Of a stretch of DNA of 64,000 bases, positions 15,669 through 24,494 are shown piece after piece. Source of the stretch: Palsa-504 sp963739615 (lineage in GTDB: Bacteria > Actinomycetota > Actinomycetes > Streptosporangiales > Streptosporangiaceae); the NCBI GenBank assembly GCA_963739615.1, contig CAVUBD010000002.1, positions 62,001 through 126,000 of the forward strand, given 5' to 3'. Numbering within the stretch: the first letter of the stretch is position 1; every line of letters begins with the position of its first letter. The translations under genes and the position numbers were made by a program. The notes under the pieces were generated by a model. That model worked only from the letters and a program-made list of their open reading frames with translations. It was not told where the DNA came from and made no database searches.

Positions 15669-16868
15669 ATGACCCAGGCGTCAACGGCCGGACTGCTGGC
15701 CGGCTGACGTCCAGGCGGCCGCGTGCGGCACATCTTCGGCTATCCGGGCGAGTCCGTCATCGACTTCATGGAGGCCGCCAGGCACCGGGGCATCGAGCTG
15801 GTGTCAGCGGCGCGCGAGGGCACGGCCGCGTTCATGGCCGAAGCGGCGGCGATGGCCACCGGCCTGCCCGGAGTGTGCCTGTCCACCCTCGGCCCCGGGT
15901 CGACGGCGATGCTGAACGGCGTGGCCGCGGCCAACCTGGACCGGGTGCCTGTGCTGGCGGTCTGCGGCCAGATCGAGAGTGTCCGCGAGCAGTTCTTCAC
16001 CCACCAGGTCGTCGATCACGGCCGGATGTTCGCGCCGGTGACGAAGCTGGCCCTGCGCCTGGACCCGGCCTCGGCGACACGGTCATCCGCAAGGCGCTGC
16101 GCACCGCCGTCGCCGAGCGTCCGGGCGCCGTCCACCTGACCGTCTGCGCGGACGCGTGGGCCGGCCCCGCGGCTGGGCCGGCCGCGGTCACGCTGCCCCC
16201 GCTGGCCCCGGCGGCGGGATCGGCCGGCGTATACGGCGACGGTGACCCGCTGCGGGTCCTGCGTGCCGCCCGCCGCCCGGTGATCCTGGCCGGCGTCGCG
16301 GCGCTCCGCTGCGCGGCCGGCCCTGAGCTGCTCGGCCTGGCCGAGCGGCCGGCCTCCCGGTGGTGGTCTCGCCGATGGCCAAGGGCACCTTTCCCGAGGA
16401 CCACCCGGTATTCGCCGGCGTTCTCGACATGGCGGGTCGCCGTGTCGTGTGGGACCTGCTGGCCGGCGCCGACCTGATCCTGGCCGCCGGTTTCGACCCG
16501 GTGGAGCTGATCAGCCCGTGGTCCGTCACCACCCCGGTCATGCACCTGGACACCACGCCGAACACCGATCAGGTCTACGCCAGCGCGTACGAGCTGGTCG
16601 GACACGTCGGGGCCATCCTGGGCTGGATCACGGCGCACTGGTCCGGGGAGCCGCGGTGGAGGCGATGGGATACCCGGCGACGGGTACCCGGATGCGCCAG
16701 ACCGACCTGGCCGCGCTGGCCGAGGCGATGGACTGCAACGGCGTCCGGGTCGACACCCCGGCGGGCCTGGAGAAGGCCCTGTCCGGCTTCGGCGCCCGGC
16801 CGGCCGGCTCGCGGCCGCTGGTCGTCGAGGCGCGGATCGACCCCGCCCAGTACCGGGTTCAGTTTTAG
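15669..16868 (+). pseudogene. Decayed thiamine-diphosphate enzyme (acetolactate-synthase/pyruvate-oxidase type)
   Basis: Segments in three frames together spell most of a ThDP-dependent decarboxylase-like enzyme. The first segment, in the frame of ATG 15669, meets TGA at 15705 and then gives the PYR domain (RHIFGYPGESVIDF, AREGTAAFMAEAAA, STLGPGSTAMLNG). Near 16070 the frame shifts; the middle domain continues as RPVILAGVAAL. Near 16355 it shifts again (SPMAKGTFPEDHP, HLDTTPNTDQVYA). Near 16650 a deletion removes most of the ThDP-binding domain, leaving only its tail (GYPATGTRMRQTDLAALAEA to 16868). With one nonsense codon, at least two frameshifts and a large deletion, it cannot be functional. 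It lies just upstream of ychF. Confidence 0.85.
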
Positions 16869-16894
16869 CTCCCCGGCGCCACTAAACTCACGGG

Positions 16895-17986
16895 GTGAGT
16901 TTGTCTATCGGCATTGTCGGCCTGCCCAACGTCGGCAAGTCCACCCTGTTCAACGCGCTGACCCGGGCAGGCGCGCTCGCGTCCAACTACCCGTTCGCCA
17001 CCATCGAGCCGAACGTCGGCGTGGTCGGCGTCCCCGACCCGCGGCTGGCCGAGCTGGCGAAGCTCTATGACTCCGCCCGCGTGGTCCCGGCCAGCGTGCG
17101 GTTCACCGACATCGCCGGCCTGGTCCGCGGCGCCTCGCAGGGCCAGGGCCTGGGCAACCAGTTCCTCGCCCACATCCGCGAGACCGACGCGATCTGCCAG
17201 GTGGTGCGCGTCTTCGCCGACCCGGACGTCACCCACGTGGACGGCGACGTGTCGCCGGAACGCGACATCGAGACGGTCGTTACCGAGCTGATCCTGGCCG
17301 ACCTGCAGACGCTGGAGAAGGCGCTGCCCCGGCTGGCGAAGGAGACGAAGTTCGCCAAGGATCCCGCACGCGCCCAGGTAGCGGCGGCCGCCGCCGCGGC
17401 CCAGCAGTTGCTTGACACCGGGATCCCGCTGTCCTCCGGCGCCGCGGCCGCGGGCATTGACGTGCCTGCCCTGCGCGAACTGCAACTGCTGACGGCCAAG
17501 CCGTTTCTTTACGTGTTCAACATGGACGTGTCCGAACTCGCCGACGAGGATCTGCGCAAGCGGCTGTCCGCGCTGGTCGCTCCCGCCGAGGCCATCTTCC
17601 TGGACGCGAAGACCGAGGCCGACCTGGCCGAGCTGCCCGAGGACGAAGCCGCGGAACTGCTCGCCGAGGCCGGTCTCGGCGAGCCGGGCCTGGCCCAGCT
17701 GGCCCGGGCCGGGTTCCGTGCCCTGGGCCTGCAGACGTTCCTCACCGCGGGCCCGAAGGAGACCCGGGCCTGGGAGATCAGGGCCGGGGCGACCGCGCCG
17801 GAGGCGGCAGGCGTCATCCATACCGACTTCCAGCGCGGCTTCATCAAGGCCGAGGTGGTCTCGTTCGGCGACCTGATCGCGGCCGGCTCGCTGCCCGCGG
17901 CCCGCGCGGCGGGCAAGGCCCGCATCGAAGGCAAGGACTACGTCATGCGCGACGGCGACGTCGTGGAGTTCCGCTTCAACGTGTAG
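16895..17986 (+). CDS. ychF: Redox-regulated P-loop ATPase YchF
   Basis: The 363-aa protein is a complete YchF/OLA1. It has a P-loop GLPNVGKSTLFNAL, switch motif DIAGLVRGAS, the NMDVSE segment in the variant NKxD position that favours ATP over GTP, a coiled-coil insertion around residues 130-200, and a C-terminal TGS domain ending YVMRDGDVVEFRFNV. It binds ribosomes and acts in translation and stress responses. The start is GTG 16895, with a possible -10 (TAAACT) close upstream. The next gene, DUF222-HNH, converges from the other side and its reconstructed stop is only 12 bp away. The position corresponds to Rv1112 in the mycobacterial order. Confidence 0.96.
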   Translation: MSLSIGIVGLPNVGKSTLFNALTRAGALASNYPFATIEPNVGVVGVPDPRLAELAKLYDSARVVPASVRFTDIAGLVRGASQGQGLGNQFLAHIRETDAICQVVRVFADPDVTHVDGDVSPERDIETVVTELILADLQTLEKALPRLAKETKFAKDPARAQVAAAAAAAQQLLDTGIPLSSGAAAAGIDVPALRELQLLTAKPFLYVFNMDVSELADEDLRKRLSALVAPAEAIFLDAKTEADLAELPEDEAAELLAEAGLGEPGLAQLARAGFRALGLQTFLTAGPKETRAWEIRAGATAPEAAGVIHTDFQRGFIKAEVVSFGDLIAAGSLPAARAAGKARIEGKDYVMRDGDVVEFRFNV

Positions 17987-18107
17987 TGCGGCCGGCGGTC
18001 AGGTGCAGGCGTATCGCTGGCATTGCTGGCGTATCGCGTCGATCACGTTGACTTCGGTCGAGGTAGGCCGCCAGGGCTCAGGCTCCGGTCCGGGCGTGGC
18101 CTCTGAG

Positions 18108-19116
18108 GCGCGTTCTGTGAGTTGATGTGCTTGCTCACTTCGCGTCATTGAGTTCGGTGAGCAGGAGGGTATGGGCGGCTAGCACGGCGACGGTCCTGGT
18201 GAGCAGCCCTTGGAAGGTGTGCGCGCCGTGCCGGGCGAGTTCCATCTGGTCGGTGATCTCCTTGAAGGAGGTCTCTACCCGGTTGCGGAGCCGGGCGATC
18301 AGCCGCTGCAGTGTCCTGGGCATCGTGGCGCGCTGCGCCCGGGTGGGCGGGATGATCACCTCGATCCCGCCGGCGGCCATCTCGGCGGCGAACCTGCTGC
18401 CGGTGAATCCCTTGTCCTGCAGCAGCGCGTCAATCGCGGCGGCGTCGCCAGTGACCAGGTTGGTGCCGATCTGGCGCTCGTCGACGGCGGCGGGCACGAT
18501 GGACCAGGCGCGGACGATGCGCCGGCCCAGGTCGGTGCGGATGGCCAGGCGGAAGCCGTAGAACCATTCGGCGTGCGCGCCGTCGCGGCCGAACCGGGCG
18601 GCAAGGTCGTTTCCCAGGCCGGTCCAGCCGTCTGGGCCGCGGACCCGGGAGGGGTGCTTGACCGGGAGCGCGGAGGTGCGCCTGCTGGACCGGATCAGGC
18701 GGCACGGCGGCCGCCCGGGCGGCGCGGAGCTGCTCGAAGGCGCCCCACAGCCAGCGGGTGCGGCGGTTGATCTCCGGCTGGCCTGGCAGGCGCGGGAACA
18801 GGCGGGGCCAGTCGCGGCGGATCTCGGCCAGGAACCCGTTCTCGCTGCGGCGGCCGAGCAGGTGCCGGACCAGCGCGATCGTGAGAAGCTCGGCATCAGT
18901 GCAGGCCGGGGCGGGACCGGGACGACGCGGAATCGAGAGGACGCCCGCCTTGATCGCGTCATCAACCAGGCAGTAGACGTAGACGAACAGCAGCTCAGTT
19001 GCCAGCATGATGGGACTCCTGCGGCGGAGGTAACTCTGACAACTGCTTGCTGCCGCAGGGGTCCTCACAGATCAAGCACCACGCCCGGCGTGTCGAATTC
19101 AACTCACATAACGCGC
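18108..19116 (-). mobile_element. IS982-family insertion sequence with 5-bp target duplication
   Basis: The element is 1009 bp, bounded by 18-bp inverted repeats (18108-18125 and 19099-19116) that differ at one base: GCGCGTTCTGTGAGTTGA against GCGCGTTATGTGAGTTGA. CTGAG directly flanks both ends (18103-18107, 19117-19121) and is the target-site duplication. Size, end structure and transposase type fit IS982. Its target is the 3' part of a DUF222-HNH gene. Confidence 0.88.
18135..19008 (-). pseudogene. IS982-family transposase, frameshifted
   Basis: The N-terminal part starts at ATG 19008 (LFVYVYCLVDDAIKAG, CTDAELLTIALVRHLLG) and runs in one frame to about 18690. The rest (ALPVKHPSRVRGPDGW, AEWFYGFRLAIRTDLG, LLQDKGFTGSRFA, RNRVETSFKEITDQMELA) is in another frame ending at 18135. 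The frameshift falls at the position of the first catalytic aspartate (normally D before S/T-x-L-P-V), and neither frame supplies it: the preserved text is RRTSALPV. The later acidic residues, DKG and the final E, are present. The element is probably immobile unless rescued in trans. Confidence 0.8.
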
Positions 19117-20897
19117 CTGAGGCCGTGACGGGCTGGTCTTTGTCTTCGCGCTGGCGGGCGTGGTATGCGGCGTTGGCGAAGCACGCGTGGATGGCGTAGT
19201 CCAGGTCGAGGCGCTCGCCGTACCAGCCGGGCACGATGGTGCCAGGCGTGATGTCGGCGTCGTGGCAGTCGCCGGTGGTTCCCGCCAGGTCCGGCGAGGC
19301 GGGGCTGGCGGGGATGACGGTGCCGTCTGCTCTGGCGAAGGTGAAGGCACCGCCGGGCTTGGAGGCGATGAGGTAGCCGCGCTTGTGGGCGAGCATGTGG
19401 TGGTACTTGCACAAGCTGATCAGGTTCTTCAGGCTGGTCCGGCCGCCGTTGATCCAGTGCTGGATGTGGTGCAGGTCGACGCGGCGGGACTCACAGCCGG
19501 GGAACCGGCAGCGGCAGTGGTCGCGGTCACGGGCGGCCCGGCGCAGCGCGGCGGACGGCCGCCGGCGCCGCCGGCCCAGGTCCAGGAGGGTCCCGTCGCG
19601 GTCGTGCCGCATCCAGCTCAGCGCGGCGGTGCAGGTCAGCATCTGGGCGGTGCTGACGCTGATCGCTGGCCCGTCCTCCACGTGGCAGCGGGCCGGGTCC
19701 GCGGGGTGACCGGGCGCCGACGGCGCCGGCGGGGGCGTTTCCGCGGGAACGCCGACTGACTGTTCGCCGGCTCCGTCCGGCGGGGCGCTGGCGGTGACGA
19801 CATTGGCGCCGACGTGGACGATGACCTGGTACACCTCGGGGTTGTCAGCGGCCGTGACCTGGCCGGCCAGGAACGTCTCGGCGATGACCACCAGGGCGTC
19901 GGCCAGGTTGGAGGACGTCACTATCAGCGGCTCCCGCTCGGGAGCGGCGGCAGGCCCTCCTATCGATGCGGCCGGCGTAGCGGGAACGTTTCCGTCCTCA
20001 CCGCCGTGGGGGTGCTCCAGGTCGGCGGCGGCGGCGCGGAGTGCCCGCAGCAGCACCGCGCCGGCCAGCGGCGGCAGCCGGAACGTGCCGGCCAGGGACC
20101 CGTCGTCCTCGAACCGCCAGGTCAGCCGTTGCTGGACTCGCGCCTGAGCGTCGTCGGCGTGGCTGACCTTGCGGTGGGCCCGGGCGAACCGCTCCAGCTG
20201 GTTGCCGGTCATCGGCCCGGCGATCTCGGCCAGGCCTTGATCGGTGTCCGGGGTGGCGATCCGGGTCAGTGCCCGCACCTTGGCGTAGGACAGCCGGCCG
20301 GCCTCGAACTCGCCGCGGATCACCGGCAGGTCCCGCAGCGCCCGGGCGACCCGGACGTGCTCCCTGGCGGTCCCCGATGACATCTGGCATTTCCAGGACA
20401 GCCACGCCGCGCAGCTGTTCATCTCCCAGCTGCCCCACCCGCGTCGGGCGTCGAAGTCGCCGAGCAGGACCAGGAACCGGCAGGTGACCGCGGCCACGTG
20501 GCCGGCCAGCTCGCAGATCTGCGCTTCCAGCCGCTCCAGCGGGACTGGCCCCGGCGGATCGAGGTCGGGCTCAGAATCAGGGACGGAGACCGCGGTGGCG
20601 GGACAGGCATCCAGCAGTTTGTTATCGAACATGAATTTGATGTTAGCATCTTGGTCTGACATTTTCCGCGGCCGTACCTGTTGCAGCCCAGCAGGCTATG
20701 GCTCTGCTGATCGCGTCGAGGTTCCGGGATTCCCGAAAAGATCTTCAGGTTCGTGCCAACATTTTGGATGAGTTTCACCTCTTCTACGCGATCGCTCTGA
20801 AATGTGGAGGTGAGGCGTGGTATTTGAGCTTCCTGCCGCTTATGTCGGTATCAAGCAGCTTGCCGCACATTCGTCTCCGGCTCAGGGAGGCAGCGTA

Positions 20898-21194
20898 GTG
20901 ACTGACCAAGTAGATCGCGGCGGCGGCGATCGCGGACACCAGGCCCGCACGCGCATGGTGTCACAGGACACGTTCTTCACGTACTACTGGCCGCGTCTGG
21001 TCCGTTTCCTGATGACGCAGGCGAGCGATTCCGGCTGGGCCGAAGACGCGGCCGCCGAGGCGATGTCAGCTGTCATGGATAACTGGGACCTCCTGCTCAC
21101 CTATCCGCGCCCCGACTCCTGGCTGTTCAGGGTAGCCATTCGCAAGCTGCGCAAACTGGAACAGCACGCAGAAAGAGGCGCGCAAGGCTCGTAG
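20898..21194 (+). pseudogene. ECF sigma factor fragment (region 2 only)
   Basis: GTG 20898 has a GGGAGG site 7 nt upstream. The 98-aa product contains sigma-70 region 2: FFTYYWPRLVRFLMTQASD, then WAEDAAAEAMSAVMDNWDLL and SWLFRVAIRKLRKL. It stops after 98 residues, before region 4, which would recognise the -35 element. Family members are about 160-200 aa or longer. The truncation lies about 50 bp before the IS4-type element, but the reconstructed empty site shows that element landed in a different gene, so the sigma gene was already short. It may be a remnant or a region-2-only protein. Confidence 0.6.
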
Positions 21195-21253
21195 CAAGCG
21201 TGAAATTCTATCGACATCCTGAGGGCAGCGTGGTGCTAGCAGTAGGCAGGGGC

Positions 21254-23250
21254 CAATGCCAGCGGCTTTAAGGCGAAACGGTTGAGCGTCGGTTCCGCTC
21301 CTGGTTGCGCTGTGTGATCGTTCCTGGCCGCAGGCTTGTTGTTCAGGTTTCCCGCGAGACGGGCGAGGCTCCGGATAGAAGAGGGATTGTCTGGATCAAC
21401 TCTTCTCAACCGGAGCCTCACGTGTCTTCTTACCCTGTCCCGTCGTGTGCCGTGCCCGTTTCCGCGGGGATGATCGTCGCGGTGCCCGCGGAGCTGCTGG
21501 CCTCGCCGCTGAAGAGCGGCAGGAATCTCGGGGACGCGGACCGGTCCGCGCTGGTCATCGGGGGCACGGAGAAGATCCGCACATGCGGCGCGGTGGTGTT
21601 CTGCAAGGTGGTCGCGGTCGCGGGGGCGCAGGTCAGGAGGGACGGGCAGGTCCGGGCCAAGGGCAGCCCGGTGCATCACGCGACGCTGGGGCCGCTGGAG
21701 GACAAGGCCGGGCCGGGTGCCATCGGCACGATCGCGGGGCGGGCGCCGCTGGGCGCCCGGTTCGTGAAGGGGGAACGGGAAAGGCTGCTGGCCAGGGCGT
21801 TCATGATCCGGGTGATCGTGCTGATGACGCTGATGCCGGACGCGCGGATCGGGGACGTGATCGCCGCGCTGGCCGGGGACCTGGCGCTGGTGCCGTGGGC
21901 GCGGCCGTGGCGTCCGGCGTCGGGCCGGGCGGCCGGGGACTGGCGGAACGCGCTCGGCCCGGTTCCCCTGGAAGAGCTGCGGGACCTGGTGCTGGGATCG
22001 GCCTGGCGGGAGCACGCCGGCGGGGGCTGCCCGGGTGCGGTGACCATCGGGAAGAAGAAGCCGCTGAAGGCGGGATCGCTGGACGGGACGCTGGTCCGGG
22101 TGCCGGACACGCCCGCGAACAGGGCGTTCTTCGGCACCGTGGGCACGGGTGATGATTCCGGCCCGTACCCGTGCCTGCGGGCGCTGCCGCTGACCTGCTG
22201 CTCGTGCCGGGCGCTGTTCGCGATGCCGCACGGGCCCGCCGGCACGGACAAGGCAGAATCGGAGCAGGCCCTGCTCGATGAGGCCATGGAACAGTTCCCG
22301 TTCCTGTTCGCGCCGGACTGGATCTGGCTGATGGACCGCAACTACCACGGGGCCGCGCGGATCGCCCGGATGATCCGGTCCGCGCACGTGCTGATCAGGC
22401 TCAAGAGCGACATCCCGCTGAAGCGGACCTCGCAGATCCTGCCCGACGGCTCGTACCGGGCGGAGCTGTCCGGCGACGGCGTCACGGTCGCGGTCCGCGT
22501 CATCGAGTACTGGGTCACGGTGGAGGGCCAGGAGGTGCCGGAGATGTTCTGCCTGGTCACCGACCTGATGGACTGGGAGGACTACCCCGGCCCCGAGCTC
22601 GCCTCGCTCTATAAATGGCGGTGGGACGGATCGGAGACCGCGCTGCGGGAGGCCAAGGCGCCGCTGCGCGGCGCCGGCCCCGGTACGGGGCCGATGCTCC
22701 GCTCCGGGTCCCCGGACCTGGCCCGGCAGGAACTCGCGGCCTGGGCGGCCGGGGTCGGGATGACCCGGGGCGTCGTCCTCGATGCCGCGCTCGCCGCCGC
22801 GCCCGTGAGGAAGGGAAGGACGGCCGGGCTCCCGGTCCGGCCCCGTGACCTGTCCTTCGCCCGCGCCCTCCGGGCGGTCCTGTCCGCAATCCGCATCGGG
22901 AACACCTGCTACCAGGCCGTGACCAGCGAGATCGGGAAATACCGGAACGTCGTCGGCCGGGACCGGCACCGCGCCCGCAAGTCCAAGTCCCCGTCATCCT
23001 TCGCGCACGCCACCGCGAAGGACACCGCCACCCGCATCGCCCCCGCCATCATCACCATGGCCAACACTCCAGCCTGACCAGCGGAAATACCGTAAACCTG
23101 CCCGAAACGGAACCCTGCCGGACCGTGGACCCGGCCGTCCCCGGCACGACACGCCGGCCTTCGGCATGCCCGCCGGAAGGCAACTACCAGCAGTAACCAA
23201 AAACAGGAACTACCCGCAACCGGTCAAACATCTAAAGCCCGCGGCATTGA
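21254..23250 (+). mobile_element. IS4-family insertion sequence
   Basis: The element is about 1997 bp with imperfect inverted ends: CAATGCCAGCGGCTTTA at the left (21254-21270) and CAATGCCGCGGGCTTTA read inward from the right (23233-23249), with further patchy similarity inside (CGGTTG, GTTCC, TGGTT). GGCAGGGGC flanks both sides (21245-21253 and 23251-23259) as the target duplication. One extra A at the right end leaves the exact length at 8 or 9 bp. The transposase frame is intact, so the element may be active. Confidence 0.85.
21422..23077 (+). CDS. IS4-family transposase
   Basis: The 551-aa protein is a DDE transposase with the IS4 N-terminal domain (residues about 100-190, ERLLARAFMIRVIVLMTLMP) and RNase-H-like core: first Asp in KAGSLDGTLVRVPDT, second in WIWLMDRNYHG, and the Y-(2)-R-(3)-E-(6)-K-type signature in YKWRWDGSETALREAK. 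GTG 21422 was chosen because GGAG lies 6 nt upstream and the sequence before it is IS leader; the frame is open to 21305. It cuts and pastes the surrounding element. No frameshift or missing catalytic residue is seen, in contrast to the neighbouring IS982 copy. Confidence 0.88.
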   Translation: MSSYPVPSCAVPVSAGMIVAVPAELLASPLKSGRNLGDADRSALVIGGTEKIRTCGAVVFCKVVAVAGAQVRRDGQVRAKGSPVHHATLGPLEDKAGPGAIGTIAGRAPLGARFVKGERERLLARAFMIRVIVLMTLMPDARIGDVIAALAGDLALVPWARPWRPASGRAAGDWRNALGPVPLEELRDLVLGSAWREHAGGGCPGAVTIGKKKPLKAGSLDGTLVRVPDTPANRAFFGTVGTGDDSGPYPCLRALPLTCCSCRALFAMPHGPAGTDKAESEQALLDEAMEQFPFLFAPDWIWLMDRNYHGAARIARMIRSAHVLIRLKSDIPLKRTSQILPDGSYRAELSGDGVTVAVRVIEYWVTVEGQEVPEMFCLVTDLMDWEDYPGPELASLYKWRWDGSETALREAKAPLRGAGPGTGPMLRSGSPDLARQELAAWAAGVGMTRGVVLDAALAAAPVRKGRTAGLPVRPRDLSFARALRAVLSAIRIGNTCYQAVTSEIGKYRNVVGRDRHRARKSKSPSSFAHATAKDTATRIAPAIITMANTPA

Positions 23251-23568
23251 GGCAGGGGCTGAATAAACGATGTTGCCGTTTTGGTCGCTGATAGTCGCGA
23301 CGTAGGTACCGGGACCGCCGTATTCGGTCTGATTAGACTGCCACCAGTAGACATTCGCCCCTACCCACTTCAACGGGTCAGTATTGCTGTGACTGCCGTC
23401 GATGTACGTCTCGGCGGCCGAGCCGTAATAAGGTATCTTCCACACCGCGACCTGATCGAGGTAAGCGTTCTGCGGATCGGCCACGTTCTGGGCCTCTACC
23501 GCGAAACTCGAGCAGCCGTCGAACGGACCGTTGGTTTCAGCGGCTGCGGCGAAACTGGGCGAAATTCG
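23251..23568 (-). pseudogene. Remnant of a small exported-type protein, 3' end displaced by IS4
   Basis: Directly after the stop of the ring-cleavage gene, in the same frame, a coding-like stretch reads AAAAETNGPFDGC...DQVAVWKIPYY...VYWWQSNQTEYGGPGTYVATISDQNG. The Ala-rich opening looks like the end of a signal peptide whose start is missing. The only in-frame start is GTG 23484. The IS4-type element separates the last two codons and stop: joining 23251 to 21244 gives VYSAPA-YC-TAG, with the stop at 21236-21238. I do not recognise the family; Trp/Tyr-rich beta-type composition suggests a secreted domain. The 5' loss predates or is independent of the insertion. Confidence 0.55.
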
Positions 23569-24492
23569 TCAGGACGTAGTGTGCGCGCCAGTCATCATGG
23601 CGGCGAGGTCGTCGGGATGCAGGAAGGACGGCGGGGGCGGCGGCCCCCAGGCGTACAGGCCCTGGGCGCCTTCGAGGTCTTCAGGGGTCCAGAGCTGGTC
23701 GTCGACGATGCAGTCCATGTCGCTGTAGTACTCGCTGAAGTTGCCGGCCGGGTCCTTGAGGTACCAGAAGAAGTTCGAGCCGCCGTAGTGCCGGCCCAGG
23801 CCCCAGACATGGCGTTCCGGGTTGCCCTCGAGCATGCGCTGGGCGCCGCGGCCGACTTCGTCGATGTCGTCGACCTGCCACGAGGTGTGATGCAGGAAGG
23901 ACACCGGCGCGCCAAGGACGAGCACGTTGTGGTGGTCGGTGGAGCAGCGCATGAACGTGCCCGCGCCCTTGATCCGGTCGCTGACCTTGAAGCCGAGGCC
24001 GTGCACGAAGAACGCGGTGGTGGCGTCGGCATCGGTGGACCCGACGACGGCGTGCCCGAGTTTGCGGGGCAGCACGCGGCCCGTCCGGACCACTCCTGGC
24101 GCCCGCCCATTCGGGCGTTCGAGCCGGCCGGGGCCGTTGTAGGGGGTGGCAGGCACGGCCTGCTGCTCCAGGCGGGGGGCGATCTCAAGGTAGGCGCGGG
24201 CGCCGGTGGCCTTCTCCACGGCGCTGATCTGGCCGGGGCCGCGGTGGACCTGGATGCCTAGCCGGGTGAGCTGGCCGGCCGCGCGGCCGAGGTCGTCTTG
24301 GTCGTCGACGCCGATGTGCAGGTCGATCAGGCGGCGGGTCGGCGCCGGCACGACGCGCAGCTGCCGGCCGCCGTCGCGGGTGGTGAACCAGCCGTCGCCG
24401 TCGGGGGCGAGCCCGAACTCGTCGTAGTACGCGGCGGTTTGCGCCACGACGGGCACGCCCATCGTGATCGAGGTCAGGCGGTGCAGAGCCAT
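23569..24492 (-). CDS. VOC-superfamily extradiol ring-cleavage dioxygenase
   Basis: The 307-aa protein has two vicinal-oxygen-chelate repeats (about residues 5-125 and 140-270). The three iron ligands expected for type I extradiol dioxygenases are present in the second repeat: His in LGHAVVGS, His in FLHHTSWQVDD and Glu in GNFSEYYSD. It should open a catechol-type aromatic ring at the meta position; the exact catechol is unknown. The upstream fumarylacetoacetate-hydrolase-family gene ends 2 nt before this start, so they form an operon for meta-cleavage catabolism. A decayed exported-protein fragment follows in the same frame. Confidence 0.85.
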   Translation of the reverse strand: MALHRLTSITMGVPVVAQTAAYYDEFGLAPDGDGWFTTRDGGRQLRVVPAPTRRLIDLHIGVDDQDDLGRAAGQLTRLGIQVHRGPGQISAVEKATGARAYLEIAPRLEQQAVPATPYNGPGRLERPNGRAPGVVRTGRVLPRKLGHAVVGSTDADATTAFFVHGLGFKVSDRIKGAGTFMRCSTDHHNVLVLGAPVSFLHHTSWQVDDIDEVGRGAQRMLEGNPERHVWGLGRHYGGSNFFWYLKDPAGNFSEYYSDMDCIVDDQLWTPEDLEGAQGLYAWGPPPPPSFLHPDDLAAMMTGAHTTS

Positions 24493-24494
24493 CT

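Larger units (their letters stand above)
17999..20662 (-). pseudogene. DUF222/13E12-type HNH endonuclease gene interrupted by IS982-type element
   Basis: From ATG 20662 the protein has an N-terminal DUF222 domain (WLSWKCQMSSGTAREHVRVA, LSYAKVRALTRIA) and a C-terminal HNH nuclease motif (CRFPGCESRRVDLHHIQHW, then LISLCKYHHMLAHKRGYL). This is the mycobacterial REP13E12-like family found in many copies in actinomycetes. The open frame now ends at 18995 with residues supplied by the insertion sequence. Removing 18108-19116 and one copy of the 5-bp target repeat restores a frame that reads on to TGA at 17999-18001, giving 549 aa and adding about 40 residues after PVTASEATPGPEP. All core domains lie before the insertion, so the truncated product might keep activity. 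Confidence 0.85.

Noticed and set aside
21236..22969. 577-codon minus-strand frame opposite the IS4-type transposase
   Set aside because: Composition is Arg/Pro-rich shadow with no known domain. Only its last two codons and stop are real, as the displaced end of the exported-protein remnant.
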